A DNA stretch of 64,000 nt, from assembly GCF_001610895.1 (NCBI RefSeq), contig NZ_CP011273.1, forward strand, positions 992,001 through 1,056,000, written 5' to 3'. The stretch's first letter is position 1, and each line of letters opens with the position of its first letter. This document shows positions 51,663 through 60,160 of this stretch, in pieces. The translations under genes and the position numbers were made by a program. This stretch comes from Planctomyces sp. SH-PL62. Its GTDB lineage: Bacteria > Planctomycetota > Planctomycetia > Isosphaerales > Isosphaeraceae. The notes beneath the pieces are model-generated. The model was not told where the DNA came from and did not search any database. It saw only the letters and a program-made list of their open reading frames with translations.

Positions 51663-53009
51663 GTGTCATCGGCCTTCGATCCTGAAGAACCGATCGCCGC
51701 GACGGCCTCGGCCCCCGGGCCGGGCCTTCGCGGGATCGTCCGGGTCTCCGGCCCCGGCGCCTGGCGGATCGCCCTCGACGGATTCGAGCCGGACCGCGAG
51801 TTCCCGACTCCGACCCGGTCCGTGGTCGTCTCGGGCCGATACCGGCTGCCGGGCCTCCGCCCGTTTCTCCCCGCCGACGTCGCCCTCTGGCCTGCGCCGA
51901 GGACCTACACGGGACAGGAACTTGCAGAGATCCACGCGCCGGGCTCGCCGCCGCTCCTGGGCCTCCTCCTGGCCCACTGTTTGGCGCAAGGAGCGAGGCC
52001 GGCGCAGCCGGGGGAGTTCACTCTCCGGGCGTTCCTCTCGGGACGCCTCGACCTGACGCGGGCGGAAGCCGTGCTCGGCGTCATCGACGCTCGCGACGAC
52101 CGCCGCCTCGAGGCCGCGCTGGAACAGCTCGCGGGTGGGGTCGCCGGGCCGATCGAAGCCCTGCGCGACCGCTTGCTGGACCTCCTCGCGCACCTGGAGG
52201 CCGACCTCGATTTCGTCGACGAGGCCGACGTCGACCCGATCGGCCGCGTCGCGCTCGCGGACCGGCTCGCCCGCGAAGCCGAGGCGCTCGACGCCTTGAC
52301 CGACCGCCTGGGTCGCCGCGACCGCGCCGAGGGGAACCCCCGCGTGGTCCTCGTCGGCCCCCCCAACGCCGGCAAGAGCCGGCTGTTCAACGCACTACTC
52401 GGCGGCGACCACGCGATCGTCTCTCCGCTCGCCGGGACCACCCGCGACTACCTGTCGGGCCCCTGCGCCTGCGACGGCCTGGTCGTCGACCTCGTCGACA
52501 CGGCGGGGATCGAGGCGGCCGTCGACGCGATCGCCGCCGAGGCCCAGGGGCTCCGGGCCTCAGAGGCCGAACGCGCCGACGTGCTCCTCGCCTGCGCCTC
52601 GGCCGATGCGCCGGCCGTCGACCTGCCGGTCGACGACGACCGCGCGCTGATGGTCTGGACGAAGGCCGATCGCGCGGGCCCGCCTTTGGGCGAGGAGGCG
52701 GCCTGGATCGTCACGAGCGCCTCGACCGGGATGGGGATCGACGCACTACGTCGGGCCCTCGCCGCCGCGATCCGAGGCCGGGAGGGCGATCACGCCGCGA
52801 CGGGCACCTCGGCCCGATGCCGCGACAGCCTGATCGGCGCGGCCGCCGCCATCCGCGACGCCGCCGATGTGATGCGAGCCGAAGCGGGCGACGAGTTGAT
52901 CGCGTTCGAACTCCGCACCGCGCTCGACGATCTGGGCAAGGTCACCGGCGCGGTCGTCGCCGACGACGTCCTCGACCGGATCTTCGCGCGCTTCTGCATC
53001 GGCAAGTAG
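51663..53009 (+). CDS. mnmE: tRNA modification GTPase MnmE
   Basis: A 448-residue protein from GTG. The N-terminal domain opens IAATASAPGPGLRGIVRVSG (the 'tiaAiatp.G.GaIaviRvSG' pattern). The G domain has GPPNAGKSRLFNALL (Walker A, ~229), PLAGTTRDYL (G2), LVDTAGIEA (G3) and WTKADRA in place of the usual NKxD (G4). The C-terminus FCIGK keeps the CxGK Cys. With MnmG it makes the cmnm5U34 modification of certain tRNAs. The helical region between is shorter than in E. coli. Follows yidC. Confidence 0.93.
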   Translation: MSSAFDPEEPIAATASAPGPGLRGIVRVSGPGAWRIALDGFEPDREFPTPTRSVVVSGRYRLPGLRPFLPADVALWPAPRTYTGQELAEIHAPGSPPLLGLLLAHCLAQGARPAQPGEFTLRAFLSGRLDLTRAEAVLGVIDARDDRRLEAALEQLAGGVAGPIEALRDRLLDLLAHLEADLDFVDEADVDPIGRVALADRLAREAEALDALTDRLGRRDRAEGNPRVVLVGPPNAGKSRLFNALLGGDHAIVSPLAGTTRDYLSGPCACDGLVVDLVDTAGIEAAVDAIAAEAQGLRASEAERADVLLACASADAPAVDLPVDDDRALMVWTKADRAGPPLGEEAAWIVTSASTGMGIDALRRALAAAIRGREGDHAATGTSARCRDSLIGAAAAIRDAADVMRAEAGDELIAFELRTALDDLGKVTGAVVADDVLDRIFARFCIGK

Positions 53010-53131
53010 AGGGGCGGGGCCTCGTGGCGTCGGCCTCGCGGCGGCATTATCATCCTGGGGGCGCCCGGGTCCGCGCGACGTGCGATCCGGCCCGAACCGG
53101 ACCCCTTTCCGTTCCAGCCAGGACGTCGATC

Positions 53132-53566
53132 ATGCTCAAGCGTATCCCGCCGATCCTCTCCCCGGAGCTGCTGCACCTGATCGCCCAGATGGGGCATGGC
53201 GACGAGTTGGTGATCGCCGACGCCAACTTCCCGGCCGTGACCTGCGCCCAGAGGCTCGTCCGGGCCGACGGCCACGGCGTGCCGGTCATCCTGGAGGCCA
53301 TCCTCCAGCTCTTCCCGCTCGACAGCTTCGTCGAAGCACCGGCCGCCGTCATGCGGCGTCTCGACAAGCCCGGCGATCCGGCCCCGATCTGGGCCGACTA
53401 TCAGCGCATCCTCGACAGCGCCGAGGGGCGGCACATCGCGATGGAGCAGGTCGAGCGGTTCGCCTTCTACGAGCGTGCGAAGACCACCTTCGGCGTGGTC
53501 GCGACCGGCGAAGGTGCCCTGTACGGCAACATCATCATCAAGAAGGGGATCATCCCGCCGTCTTGA
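53132..53566 (+). CDS. fucU: L-fucose mutarotase/RbsD-FucU family protein
   Basis: A 144-residue protein, the usual FucU length. MLKRIPPILSPELLHLIAQM, GHGDELVIADANFPA (with the catalytic His and Asp) and FYERAKTTFGVVATGEGALY with GNIIIKKG match FucU strongly. It interconverts anomers of L-fucose (or a similar sugar) in the cytoplasm. No other fucose genes are next to it; it lies 122 bases after mnmE on the same strand. Confidence 0.92.
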   Translation: MLKRIPPILSPELLHLIAQMGHGDELVIADANFPAVTCAQRLVRADGHGVPVILEAILQLFPLDSFVEAPAAVMRRLDKPGDPAPIWADYQRILDSAEGRHIAMEQVERFAFYERAKTTFGVVATGEGALYGNIIIKKGIIPPS

Positions 53567-53673
53567 CGGGAGCCCTTCCGTCCCGAACCGAGGCCGAGGT
53601 TCCGCCCGCATCTTTCGCGGGCGGGCCCCGTCCGTCGACTCTCACCGAGAGTGGAACGGCGTGCGCCGAGCGA

Positions 53674-54669
53674 TCAGGCGGGGGGAGGCGTGCGGTCACG
53701 CGCCGCGGTGGAATCGACCGGCTGGCCGCCCTCTTCCCGGTTTCGAGCCTCGCTCTCCGCCGGTTCCTCATACCTGGGCAGGGCGTCCAGGACGGACTTG
53801 ACCGGGACGTCGGGCGGGGAAAGCGCCTCGGTCTCCTCGGCGTCGGGGACCTTGGCGTAGAGCTGATCGAGGGCGGCGCGGGCGGGATCGGCGTAGTCGG
53901 AGTGATTGGTGAGTTTGAGGACGCGCTGGAGGTCCGCGATCGCCTCGACGTCGCGTCCCTCGGAGGCCCGGCAGAGGCCGCGATGGAGGTAGCCCTCCAC
54001 GTCGTTGGGCCGCATGCCCATGTAGACGTCCAGGTCCTTGTCCGCCGTCTGGAAGTCGCCGAGCTCGGTGAGCAACCGGCCTCGCATCAGGTAGGCGCCG
54101 GAGAGCTGCGGGTCGCACCGCAGCGCATGATCGAGGTCGGCCAGGGCCTCGTCGGTGCGGCCCATGGCCCGGTAGACGGTCGCGCGGTGGTAGTAGGCCT
54201 CTCCCAGATAGGGGGCGATCTGGAGCACCTCGTCGAAGGATTCCTGGGCCCCTTCCAGGTCGCCCCGGACGAGCCGCACCCGGCCCTCCTTGATCAGGCC
54301 GGGGATGGTGGAACGCCGCCGCCGTTGGGTGGTCCAGAGGACCTGCATCATGAGGAAGGCGGCGGCGGCCGGCAGGCCGATCAGGGCGACGCGGACCTGG
54401 AACCGCACGGCGGGGGAATATCGCCAGTGCGTGAGGGTCACGTGGGCGCCCTTCGTCTCCACGACCTTCTGCTCATGGATCAGGAACATGGCCAGCATGA
54501 AGCTCAGGACGCCGAGGATCCCGAGCCCGCGCGCGAACCATCGCATCCGGCCGAGCGACAGCAGCAAGGCCGCGACGACGACCAGGACCACGCCGGCGGC
54601 GAAGAGCTGCGTGATCGCCGCAGGGCCGGGCATGTCGAGGATGCGGTCGTAGATCTCGATGCCTCTCAT
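53674..54669 (-). CDS. TPR membrane protein
   Basis: A 331-residue protein from the ATG at 54669. The first ~120 residues have three hydrophobic helices (ITQLFAAGVVLVVVAALLLS, GLGILGVLSFMLAMFLI, VALIGLPAAAAFLMMQVLW). From ~125 to ~270 there are four TPR units (GLIKEGRVRLVRGDLEGAQE, AYYHRATVYRAMGRTDEALA, AYLMRGRLLTELGDFQTADK, YLHRGLCRASEGRDVEAIAD). The tail is acidic and Pro-rich. It likely scaffolds a complex at the inner membrane; the partner is unknown. Confidence 0.8.
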   Translation of the reverse strand: MRGIEIYDRILDMPGPAAITQLFAAGVVLVVVAALLLSLGRMRWFARGLGILGVLSFMLAMFLIHEQKVVETKGAHVTLTHWRYSPAVRFQVRVALIGLPAAAAFLMMQVLWTTQRRRRSTIPGLIKEGRVRLVRGDLEGAQESFDEVLQIAPYLGEAYYHRATVYRAMGRTDEALADLDHALRCDPQLSGAYLMRGRLLTELGDFQTADKDLDVYMGMRPNDVEGYLHRGLCRASEGRDVEAIADLQRVLKLTNHSDYADPARAALDQLYAKVPDAEETEALSPPDVPVKSVLDALPRYEEPAESEARNREEGGQPVDSTAARDRTPPPA

Positions 54670-55117
54670 CGCGGAACGTCTCGCGGGGTTACGGTGTGAG
54701 GGAGATCTGGGGACGGGTCGGGAGGACTTCTCCGTCCTTCCCGCCGGACGCGACCCCTGGCCGAAGGAGGAAGGCCGCGGGCTTCGAGGCGTACGCGCCG
54801 GATGGCGAGGGGACGGCGAATCGGAGGGACGCACCCTCACTCTAGGAATGCAACCAATCGGTGTCAATCCGCTAGCCAGACCCCACGGTCTTTTCGGAAC
54901 GATCGCGGTCGGGGCTCTCGGTCGAGTCCCCCGCATCGGCCGATTCTCCCAGCCGGTTTGGTTGTGCATCCCGCCGTTCGGGCCGATCGCGCATGAAACC
55001 CCCGATCGCCGAAACGGCTGCTATATTCCCCATAGGAACGGAATCAGTGCAAGGAGACGTGCGAGTCCATGGCACATCGAATGGAAACAACAACCCCGAG
55101 CACGAGGCTTCCCCACC
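54670..55117. promoter_or_regulatory. Divergent region between the TPR gene and the subtilase-discoidin gene
   Basis: About 450 bases with no supported gene. It separates the minus-strand TPR gene from the plus-strand secreted protease. A TATATT-like -10 word (GCTATATTCC near 55020) about 95 bases before the protease start is the best promoter candidate, without a clear -35. Confidence 0.4.
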
Positions 55118-58100
55118 ATGACTCGACGCCGAGGCGCCTCCGTCCGCCTTCCCGACCTCCTCGCACTTGAGCATCGCACGCTCCTGACCACCTTGATCGC
55201 CGTCGTCGACTCGGGGATCGACCTGAACGACCCCGTCGTCGCCCCCTATCTCGACCTCGCCTCGGCTTACGACGCCTACAACAAGCAGACCTACGCCGAG
55301 GCCGGCGCCCGGGCGATCCTCGACACCAGCATGGCGCACGGACACGGGTCGGTCGTGACCAACATGACCGTCCAGGGGATCATCGCCGCCGCCGCGGCCT
55401 CGGGCCGGACGCCCGACGTCAAGATCCTCCCCATCCGCGACACGTCCTCGAACCTGAACATCGACCCCAACGCCGTGATCCGGGGGATCTACTGGGCCGC
55501 CGACCACGGCGCCTCGGTCATCAACCTGAGCGTCAATTTTTCATACAACCCCAGCCTCTACGATCCGGGCTCGCCCAGGCACGGCGCGACCCTCGTCGAC
55601 GCCATCCAGTACGCCGAGACCAAGGGGGCGGTGGTCGTCACGGCGCCGGGCAACGCGACCCGCAACATCGACCTGATCCCGGTCTTCCCCCCCTACGCCG
55701 ACGACTCGCTCTACTCGTTCACCCGGCCCACGCCCGGCAACGTCCTGGTCGCGGCGGCCGTCGATTCGAACGGGAACCTGACGCCGGCTTCGAGCTGGGG
55801 GCCGATCCACGTCGACCTCGGCGCGTACGCGGGGCCCGAGGGCTTCACCTCCTACTCCGCGGCCTACGCCTCGGGCGTCGCGGGCGTCGTCCACGAGCTG
55901 CTCCCCGCCACGGCGACGGCCCGGCAGGTGCTCGACGTCCTGGAATCGACCGCCGCCCCCAGGTCCCAGGGCGTCGGCGCCTGGTCGAAGACCGGGGGCG
56001 TCCTGGACCCCGCCGCGGCCGTCTCGCGGGCTATCCACGGCCTCGCCTCGCCCAACGGCTCGATCGTGATCGATTCGGGGTCTTCGGCCGACGCCTACTT
56101 CCAGGGCGGCTCGACCTCGACCACCACCGCGACGGTCGACCTGAGCGGCGTCGAGTCCCCGCCCGCCGCGAGCGTCTTCCGGACCGATCGCCACGGCTCG
56201 GCCTTCTCGTACAGGATCAACGGCCTGACCGCCGGGGCGTCCTACCACGTCCGGCTGGACTTCTCCGAGACCCTCTACGACGGCCCCGACCAGCGCCGGT
56301 TCGACGTCCTCGTCAACGGCGCGACCCGGATCTACTCGCTCGACGTCTTCGCCGCGGCCGGCGGCGGGAACAAGGCGGTCGCCCGCGACCTCATCGTCCA
56401 GGCCGACGGCTCCGGGACGATCACGCTCGCGTTCAAGGGGGTCAAGGGCGACGCCAAGGTCGACGCCGTCGAGATCCGCCCGGCCACGAACCTCGCCGCC
56501 GGCAAGCCCGCGTCGGCCTCGTCGATCGAGTCGTGGTCGTACAACCCGGCGCTCGGGGTCGACTTCTCCTCGGCGAGCCGCTGGTCGAGCGGCCAGTGGA
56601 TGCAGAGCACCTCGAACGCCTGGTACGCGGTCGACCTCCAGGACTACTACCAGATCAGCGAAGTCCGATTGAACTGGGAGCAGGCCTACGCGGTCGACTA
56701 CCAGATTCAGGTCAGCGACGACGGCTCGGCCTGGACCACCGTCAAGACCGTCTCCGGCAACCAGACTCCCGGCCAGGTCGTCCTCTCCGGCCTCTCGGGC
56801 GAGGGGCGGTTCGTCCGCGTCTACTCCACCAGGACGAGCGCCGGCTCGAACAACTACTCGCTGTTCGATTTCCAGGTGTCCGGGGCCCGGCTCAACGACC
56901 TCGCCCGGGGAAAGCCCGCGACGGCGACCTCGTCCGAGTCCCCCCAGTTCGGCCCGTCGGGCGCGTTCGACGACGACGCCGCCACGCGCTGGTCGAGCGG
57001 CCAGTGGATGCAGAGTTCGCAGGCCGCCTGGCTCTCGGTGGACCTTGGCGCGGTCTCGGCGATCCGCGACGTGCGGCTCGTCTGGGAGACCGCCTACGCC
57101 GCCAGCTACCAGATCCAGTCGAGCGTGGACGGCAAGAACTGGACGACGCTCCGGTCCGTCCAGGGCGCCGGCGCCGCCGGCCCGGCCTTCTTCGCCGATC
57201 TCGACGGGGTCGGCCGCTACGTCCGGGTCCTGTGCACCCAGCCCGGCCCGATCAACAACAACTATTCGCTTTATGACTTCAACGTCTACGGCCAGCCGAT
57301 GACCAACCTCGTCACCGGCAAGGTCGCGACCTCGTCGAGCAACGAGGGCAACTTCTACGCCCCCTCGATGGCGATCGACGGAAACCTCGCCTCCCGATGG
57401 TCGAGCGGCCAGTGGAACCAACCCGACGCGAACGGCTGGATCGCGATCGACCTGGGCGCGCGGTACGACCTCGCCGCGGTCGCGCTCGAGTGGGAGCGGG
57501 CCTATGCGGTCGACTACCAGATCCAGGTCAGCGACGACGGCCGGAACTGGACCTCGATCCGCTCGCTCGTCGGCAACGCCCGGCCCGGCCCCGACATCCA
57601 GGGAGAACTGTCCGGCTCCGGCCGGTTCGTGCGGATCTTCGCCACCCGGACGAGCGCGGGGTCGAACAACTACTCTCTCTACGACATCCAGGTCTACGGC
57701 ACGCCGGCCTCGGGTTCGTCGTCGACTTCGATCGAATCCTCGGGCTGGTCGACCTGGACGGCGACGAACGCCCCGGCCGTCGCGACGGCGCCGCTCGCCA
57801 CCTCGACCGACGCCCGTTCGACGCCCCCCCGGCGCGGCGAGCCCTTGCAGCGGAGGCGTTCGCCAACCGTTCGCCACGCGCCGCGGCGCCCCGACCGTTC
57901 CTCTCCCGCGTCGGCCGACCGGGGATGCGCACCGCCGACGCTTGAGACCATCCGAATGAGGATGGAGTCCGCCGCCCGAGTCCCTTCCCTCACGGAAAAG
58001 GGGCTCGGCAGCTTTTCGATCGGCCCGGTCAGGCGACGCCGACGGCTTCTCGCGCTTCGCGGAGCATTTCGCGGGCTTCGCGGCGGGTGCTCTCGACGGC

Positions 58101-58204
58101 GGAGTCGCCTCGGAGCATGGCGGCGAGTTCGGCGACGCGCTCGGTCTCGGCGAGGGGGGCGATGGTGGTCCGGGTTCGGCCCCGTTCGACCTGCTTGCGG
58201 ATGA
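55118..58204 (+). CDS. Secreted subtilase-like protein with malectin-like and three discoidin (F5/8 type C) domains
   Basis: Begins at ATG 55118 with a LEPR-XLL-like leader (LPDLLALEHRTLLTT). Subtilase domain (~20-300): IAVVDSGIDLND (Asp), MAHGHGSVVTNM (His), VVTAPGNATRN (Asn) and FTSYSAAYASGVAGVV (Ser in a modified GTSxAxP motif). Next is a malectin-like domain (~310-455, FRTDRHGSAFSYRINGLTAG), then three discoidin repeats with SRWSSGQWMQS, TRWSSGQWMQS and SRWSSGQWNQP. The frame as given runs to 58204 across the end of recN, but the last ~130 residues turn Arg-rich; one added base near the C run at 57824-57830 would give a natural end at 57945. Probably a surface protease binding glycans. 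Confidence 0.8.
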   Translation: MTRRRGASVRLPDLLALEHRTLLTTLIAVVDSGIDLNDPVVAPYLDLASAYDAYNKQTYAEAGARAILDTSMAHGHGSVVTNMTVQGIIAAAAASGRTPDVKILPIRDTSSNLNIDPNAVIRGIYWAADHGASVINLSVNFSYNPSLYDPGSPRHGATLVDAIQYAETKGAVVVTAPGNATRNIDLIPVFPPYADDSLYSFTRPTPGNVLVAAAVDSNGNLTPASSWGPIHVDLGAYAGPEGFTSYSAAYASGVAGVVHELLPATATARQVLDVLESTAAPRSQGVGAWSKTGGVLDPAAAVSRAIHGLASPNGSIVIDSGSSADAYFQGGSTSTTTATVDLSGVESPPAASVFRTDRHGSAFSYRINGLTAGASYHVRLDFSETLYDGPDQRRFDVLVNGATRIYSLDVFAAAGGGNKAVARDLIVQADGSGTITLAFKGVKGDAKVDAVEIRPATNLAAGKPASASSIESWSYNPALGVDFSSASRWSSGQWMQSTSNAWYAVDLQDYYQISEVRLNWEQAYAVDYQIQVSDDGSAWTTVKTVSGNQTPGQVVLSGLSGEGRFVRVYSTRTSAGSNNYSLFDFQVSGARLNDLARGKPATATSSESPQFGPSGAFDDDAATRWSSGQWMQSSQAAWLSVDLGAVSAIRDVRLVWETAYAASYQIQSSVDGKNWTTLRSVQGAGAAGPAFFADLDGVGRYVRVLCTQPGPINNNYSLYDFNVYGQPMTNLVTGKVATSSSNEGNFYAPSMAIDGNLASRWSSGQWNQPDANGWIAIDLGARYDLAAVALEWERAYAVDYQIQVSDDGRNWTSIRSLVGNARPGPDIQGELSGSGRFVRIFATRTSAGSNNYSLYDIQVYGTPASGSSSTSIESSGWSTWTATNAPAVATAPLATSTDARSTPPRRGEPLQRRRSPTVRHAPRRPDRSSPASADRGCAPPTLETIRMRMESAARVPSLTEKGLGSFSIGPVRRRRRLLALRGAFRGLRGGCSRRRSRLGAWRRVRRRARSRRGGRWWSGFGPVRPACG

Positions 58205-59735
58205 CCCACTGCTTGTGCGCGTAGCTGGCCATCTGCGGCAGGTGGGTGACACAGACCACCTGATGATGCTTCGCCAGGTCGGCGAGCGTCTTCCCCAGGG
58301 CCGAGCCCAGCCGACCGCCGACGCCGGTGTCGATCTCGTCGAAGACCAGGGTCGGCACGCGGTCGACGGCCGCCAGCACGGCCTTGGCGGCGAGCGTCAC
58401 GCGCGACAGCTCGCCGCCGGAGGCGATCTTGCGGAGGGGCTGGGGGACCTCGCCGGGGTTCGCCAGGAAGATCATCTCGACGCGGTCCGCGCCGGACTCG
58501 GGGGGCGGGGGGGCCGTGGGGTCGTCCCCCAGGTCGCGAAACTCGACCTCCACGGAGAGCCGGGCCCGGTCCATGCCGAGGCACTTCAGCCGCGCCTGGA
58601 TGGCCTTGCCGAAATCCTTGGCGGTCTTGCGACGCCCCTCGGAGAGCGCGGCGGCGGCCCGCTTGAGGGCCGCCCAGGCTTCGGCGAGGGGCTTGTCGAA
58701 CTCCTTCAGGTCGGTCTCGTCGCGCTCGATGGCGGCGAGTTTGGCCTCGATCTCGGCCTTGAGAGCGGCCAGTTCGTCCGGCTCGCGGTGGAAGTGGTTC
58801 GACAGCTTGCGATATTGGGCGAGCCGAGCCTCGACGTCTTCAAGACGCTCCGGGTCTTCGTCCCAGCCTTGCCCCAGGTCGCGGAGGGTGTAGGCGACCT
58901 CGCGGGTCTCGTCGGCGAGCCGTTCGAGGGTCGTGGCGGCGTCGGCCAGCTCGGGGACGTCCTTCGCGAGCGGTTCGAGCGACCGCGCGACCCGGCAGAG
59001 GACCTCCTGCGCCGAGCGGTCGGCCTCGTAGAGGAGCCGGTGGCCGTCGACGGCGGCGGTCCGGAGAGCCTCGGAGTTGGCGAGGATGTGGGATTCCTGG
59101 ACCAGCTCGTCGTGCTCGCCCGACCTGGGTGCGAGCGTGGCGAGTTCACCTCGCTCGAACTCCAGCAGGCTCCGCTCGCGCTGGCGGGCCTGGGTGGCGT
59201 CGATGAGCGCCTGGCGGGCGCGTCGGAGCTGATCGTGCCGGCCTCGGGCCTCGGCGTAGGCCTGGTGCAGCTCTTCCAGGCCGCCGAAGGCGTCGAGGAG
59301 GCTCCGCTGGCGGTCGGGATCGACGAGCGCGCGGTTCTCGAACTGGCCGTGGACGTCGATCAGCCGCTCGCCGAGCTTCTGCAAGGTGGCGATCGTCACC
59401 GGCATGCCGTTGACCTGCGCGGCGCTCCTCCCCTGGGCGGAGACGCGACGGTTGACGATCAGCGTTCCATCCTCCAGCGACGCCCCGAGGATCTCCTCGA
59501 GATCGGCCCGCAAGGTGGGGTGCTCGATCTCGAAGACGGCGCCGGCGCGGGCCTCGGGCTTCCCCGCCCGCACCAGGTCGGCCGACGCCTTGCCGCCGAG
59601 CACCAGGCCGAGGGCCGACAGCAAGAGACTCTTGCCCGCACCGGTCTCGCCGCTCCAGACGCAGAAGCCGTCCTCCAGCGCGATCTGGACGTCTTCGATC
59701 GTCGCCAGGTTCTGAACCGAGAGTTCGCGTAGCAC
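58029..59735 (-). CDS. recN: DNA repair protein RecN
   Basis: A 568-residue protein. The GTG at 59735 gives MLRELSVQNLATIEDV with GGAGG 9 bases upstream; the TTG at 59750 lies in that ribosome site and is less likely. Walker A is GETGAGKS (29-36), the signature is IASGGELSRVTLAAKAVLAA and Walker B VPTLVFDEIDTGVGG (~463). Two coiled-coil arms lie between. The RecN-specific HGQFENRALVDPDRQRSLLD replaces the usual HGQHEHQ. This SMC-like ATPase helps repair double-strand breaks. Confidence 0.96.
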   Translation of the reverse strand: MLRELSVQNLATIEDVQIALEDGFCVWSGETGAGKSLLLSALGLVLGGKASADLVRAGKPEARAGAVFEIEHPTLRADLEEILGASLEDGTLIVNRRVSAQGRSAAQVNGMPVTIATLQKLGERLIDVHGQFENRALVDPDRQRSLLDAFGGLEELHQAYAEARGRHDQLRRARQALIDATQARQRERSLLEFERGELATLAPRSGEHDELVQESHILANSEALRTAAVDGHRLLYEADRSAQEVLCRVARSLEPLAKDVPELADAATTLERLADETREVAYTLRDLGQGWDEDPERLEDVEARLAQYRKLSNHFHREPDELAALKAEIEAKLAAIERDETDLKEFDKPLAEAWAALKRAAAALSEGRRKTAKDFGKAIQARLKCLGMDRARLSVEVEFRDLGDDPTAPPPPESGADRVEMIFLANPGEVPQPLRKIASGGELSRVTLAAKAVLAAVDRVPTLVFDEIDTGVGGRLGSALGKTLADLAKHHQVVCVTHLPQMASYAHKQWVIRKQVERGRTRTTIAPLAETERVAELAAMLRGDSAVESTRREAREMLREAREAVGVA

Positions 59736-60160
59736 GTTCCGGGCCTCCAAGCCCCCCGCCGATTACCAGGGTCGGGGTGAAACCCTCTCGCTCGCCCTTC
59801 ATTTTGCCATGCGCCGTCGAACTATCCAGATGGACTCAATGAAAATTTGGACACCAGGGTTCAGGTGGCCAGGATCGGGAAGAGGAGTCGGGTGGACGGC
59901 GGTCGTCGGTGGGGGTCGTTCATGCTCTCGATCCCCCGACATAATTTAAGTCTCCGGAGCGATTTGCAACGGTGAGGCGGTCGAAATCGGGCTGCGATGT
60001 CGCTTTGTTTCTCTGCGGCAACACGAAGTCGTTCGGGCTGTCCTCGATCGTCCCGGATTTCCGGCGTGAGAAATGCATGACAGCCTTCCAGAGACCCGCC
60101 GGCCTACGGATCGGGGTCCGTGACAACCTTTCCGACAGTCTGACAGCAGGGGGCGCAGCG
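59736..60160. promoter_or_regulatory. Divergent region between recN and the glutamate-cysteine-ligase-like gene
   Basis: About 425 bases with no supported gene. It has an AT-richer area (CATAATTTAAGTCTCC near 59940-59955) that may be a promoter for the plus-strand gene, and must also contain the recN promoter. I found no LexA-type palindrome that I would defend. Confidence 0.4.

Noticed and set aside
54659-55117. N-terminal extension of the subtilase-discoidin protein up to 54659
   Set aside because: The added stretch has no export signal, overlaps the divergent TPR gene, and the LEPR-XLL-like leader sits right after the ATG at 55118.
59736-59750. TTG at 59750 as the recN start
   Set aside because: The GGAGG inside this stretch is well placed for the GTG at 59735, which gives the normal RecN N-terminus.
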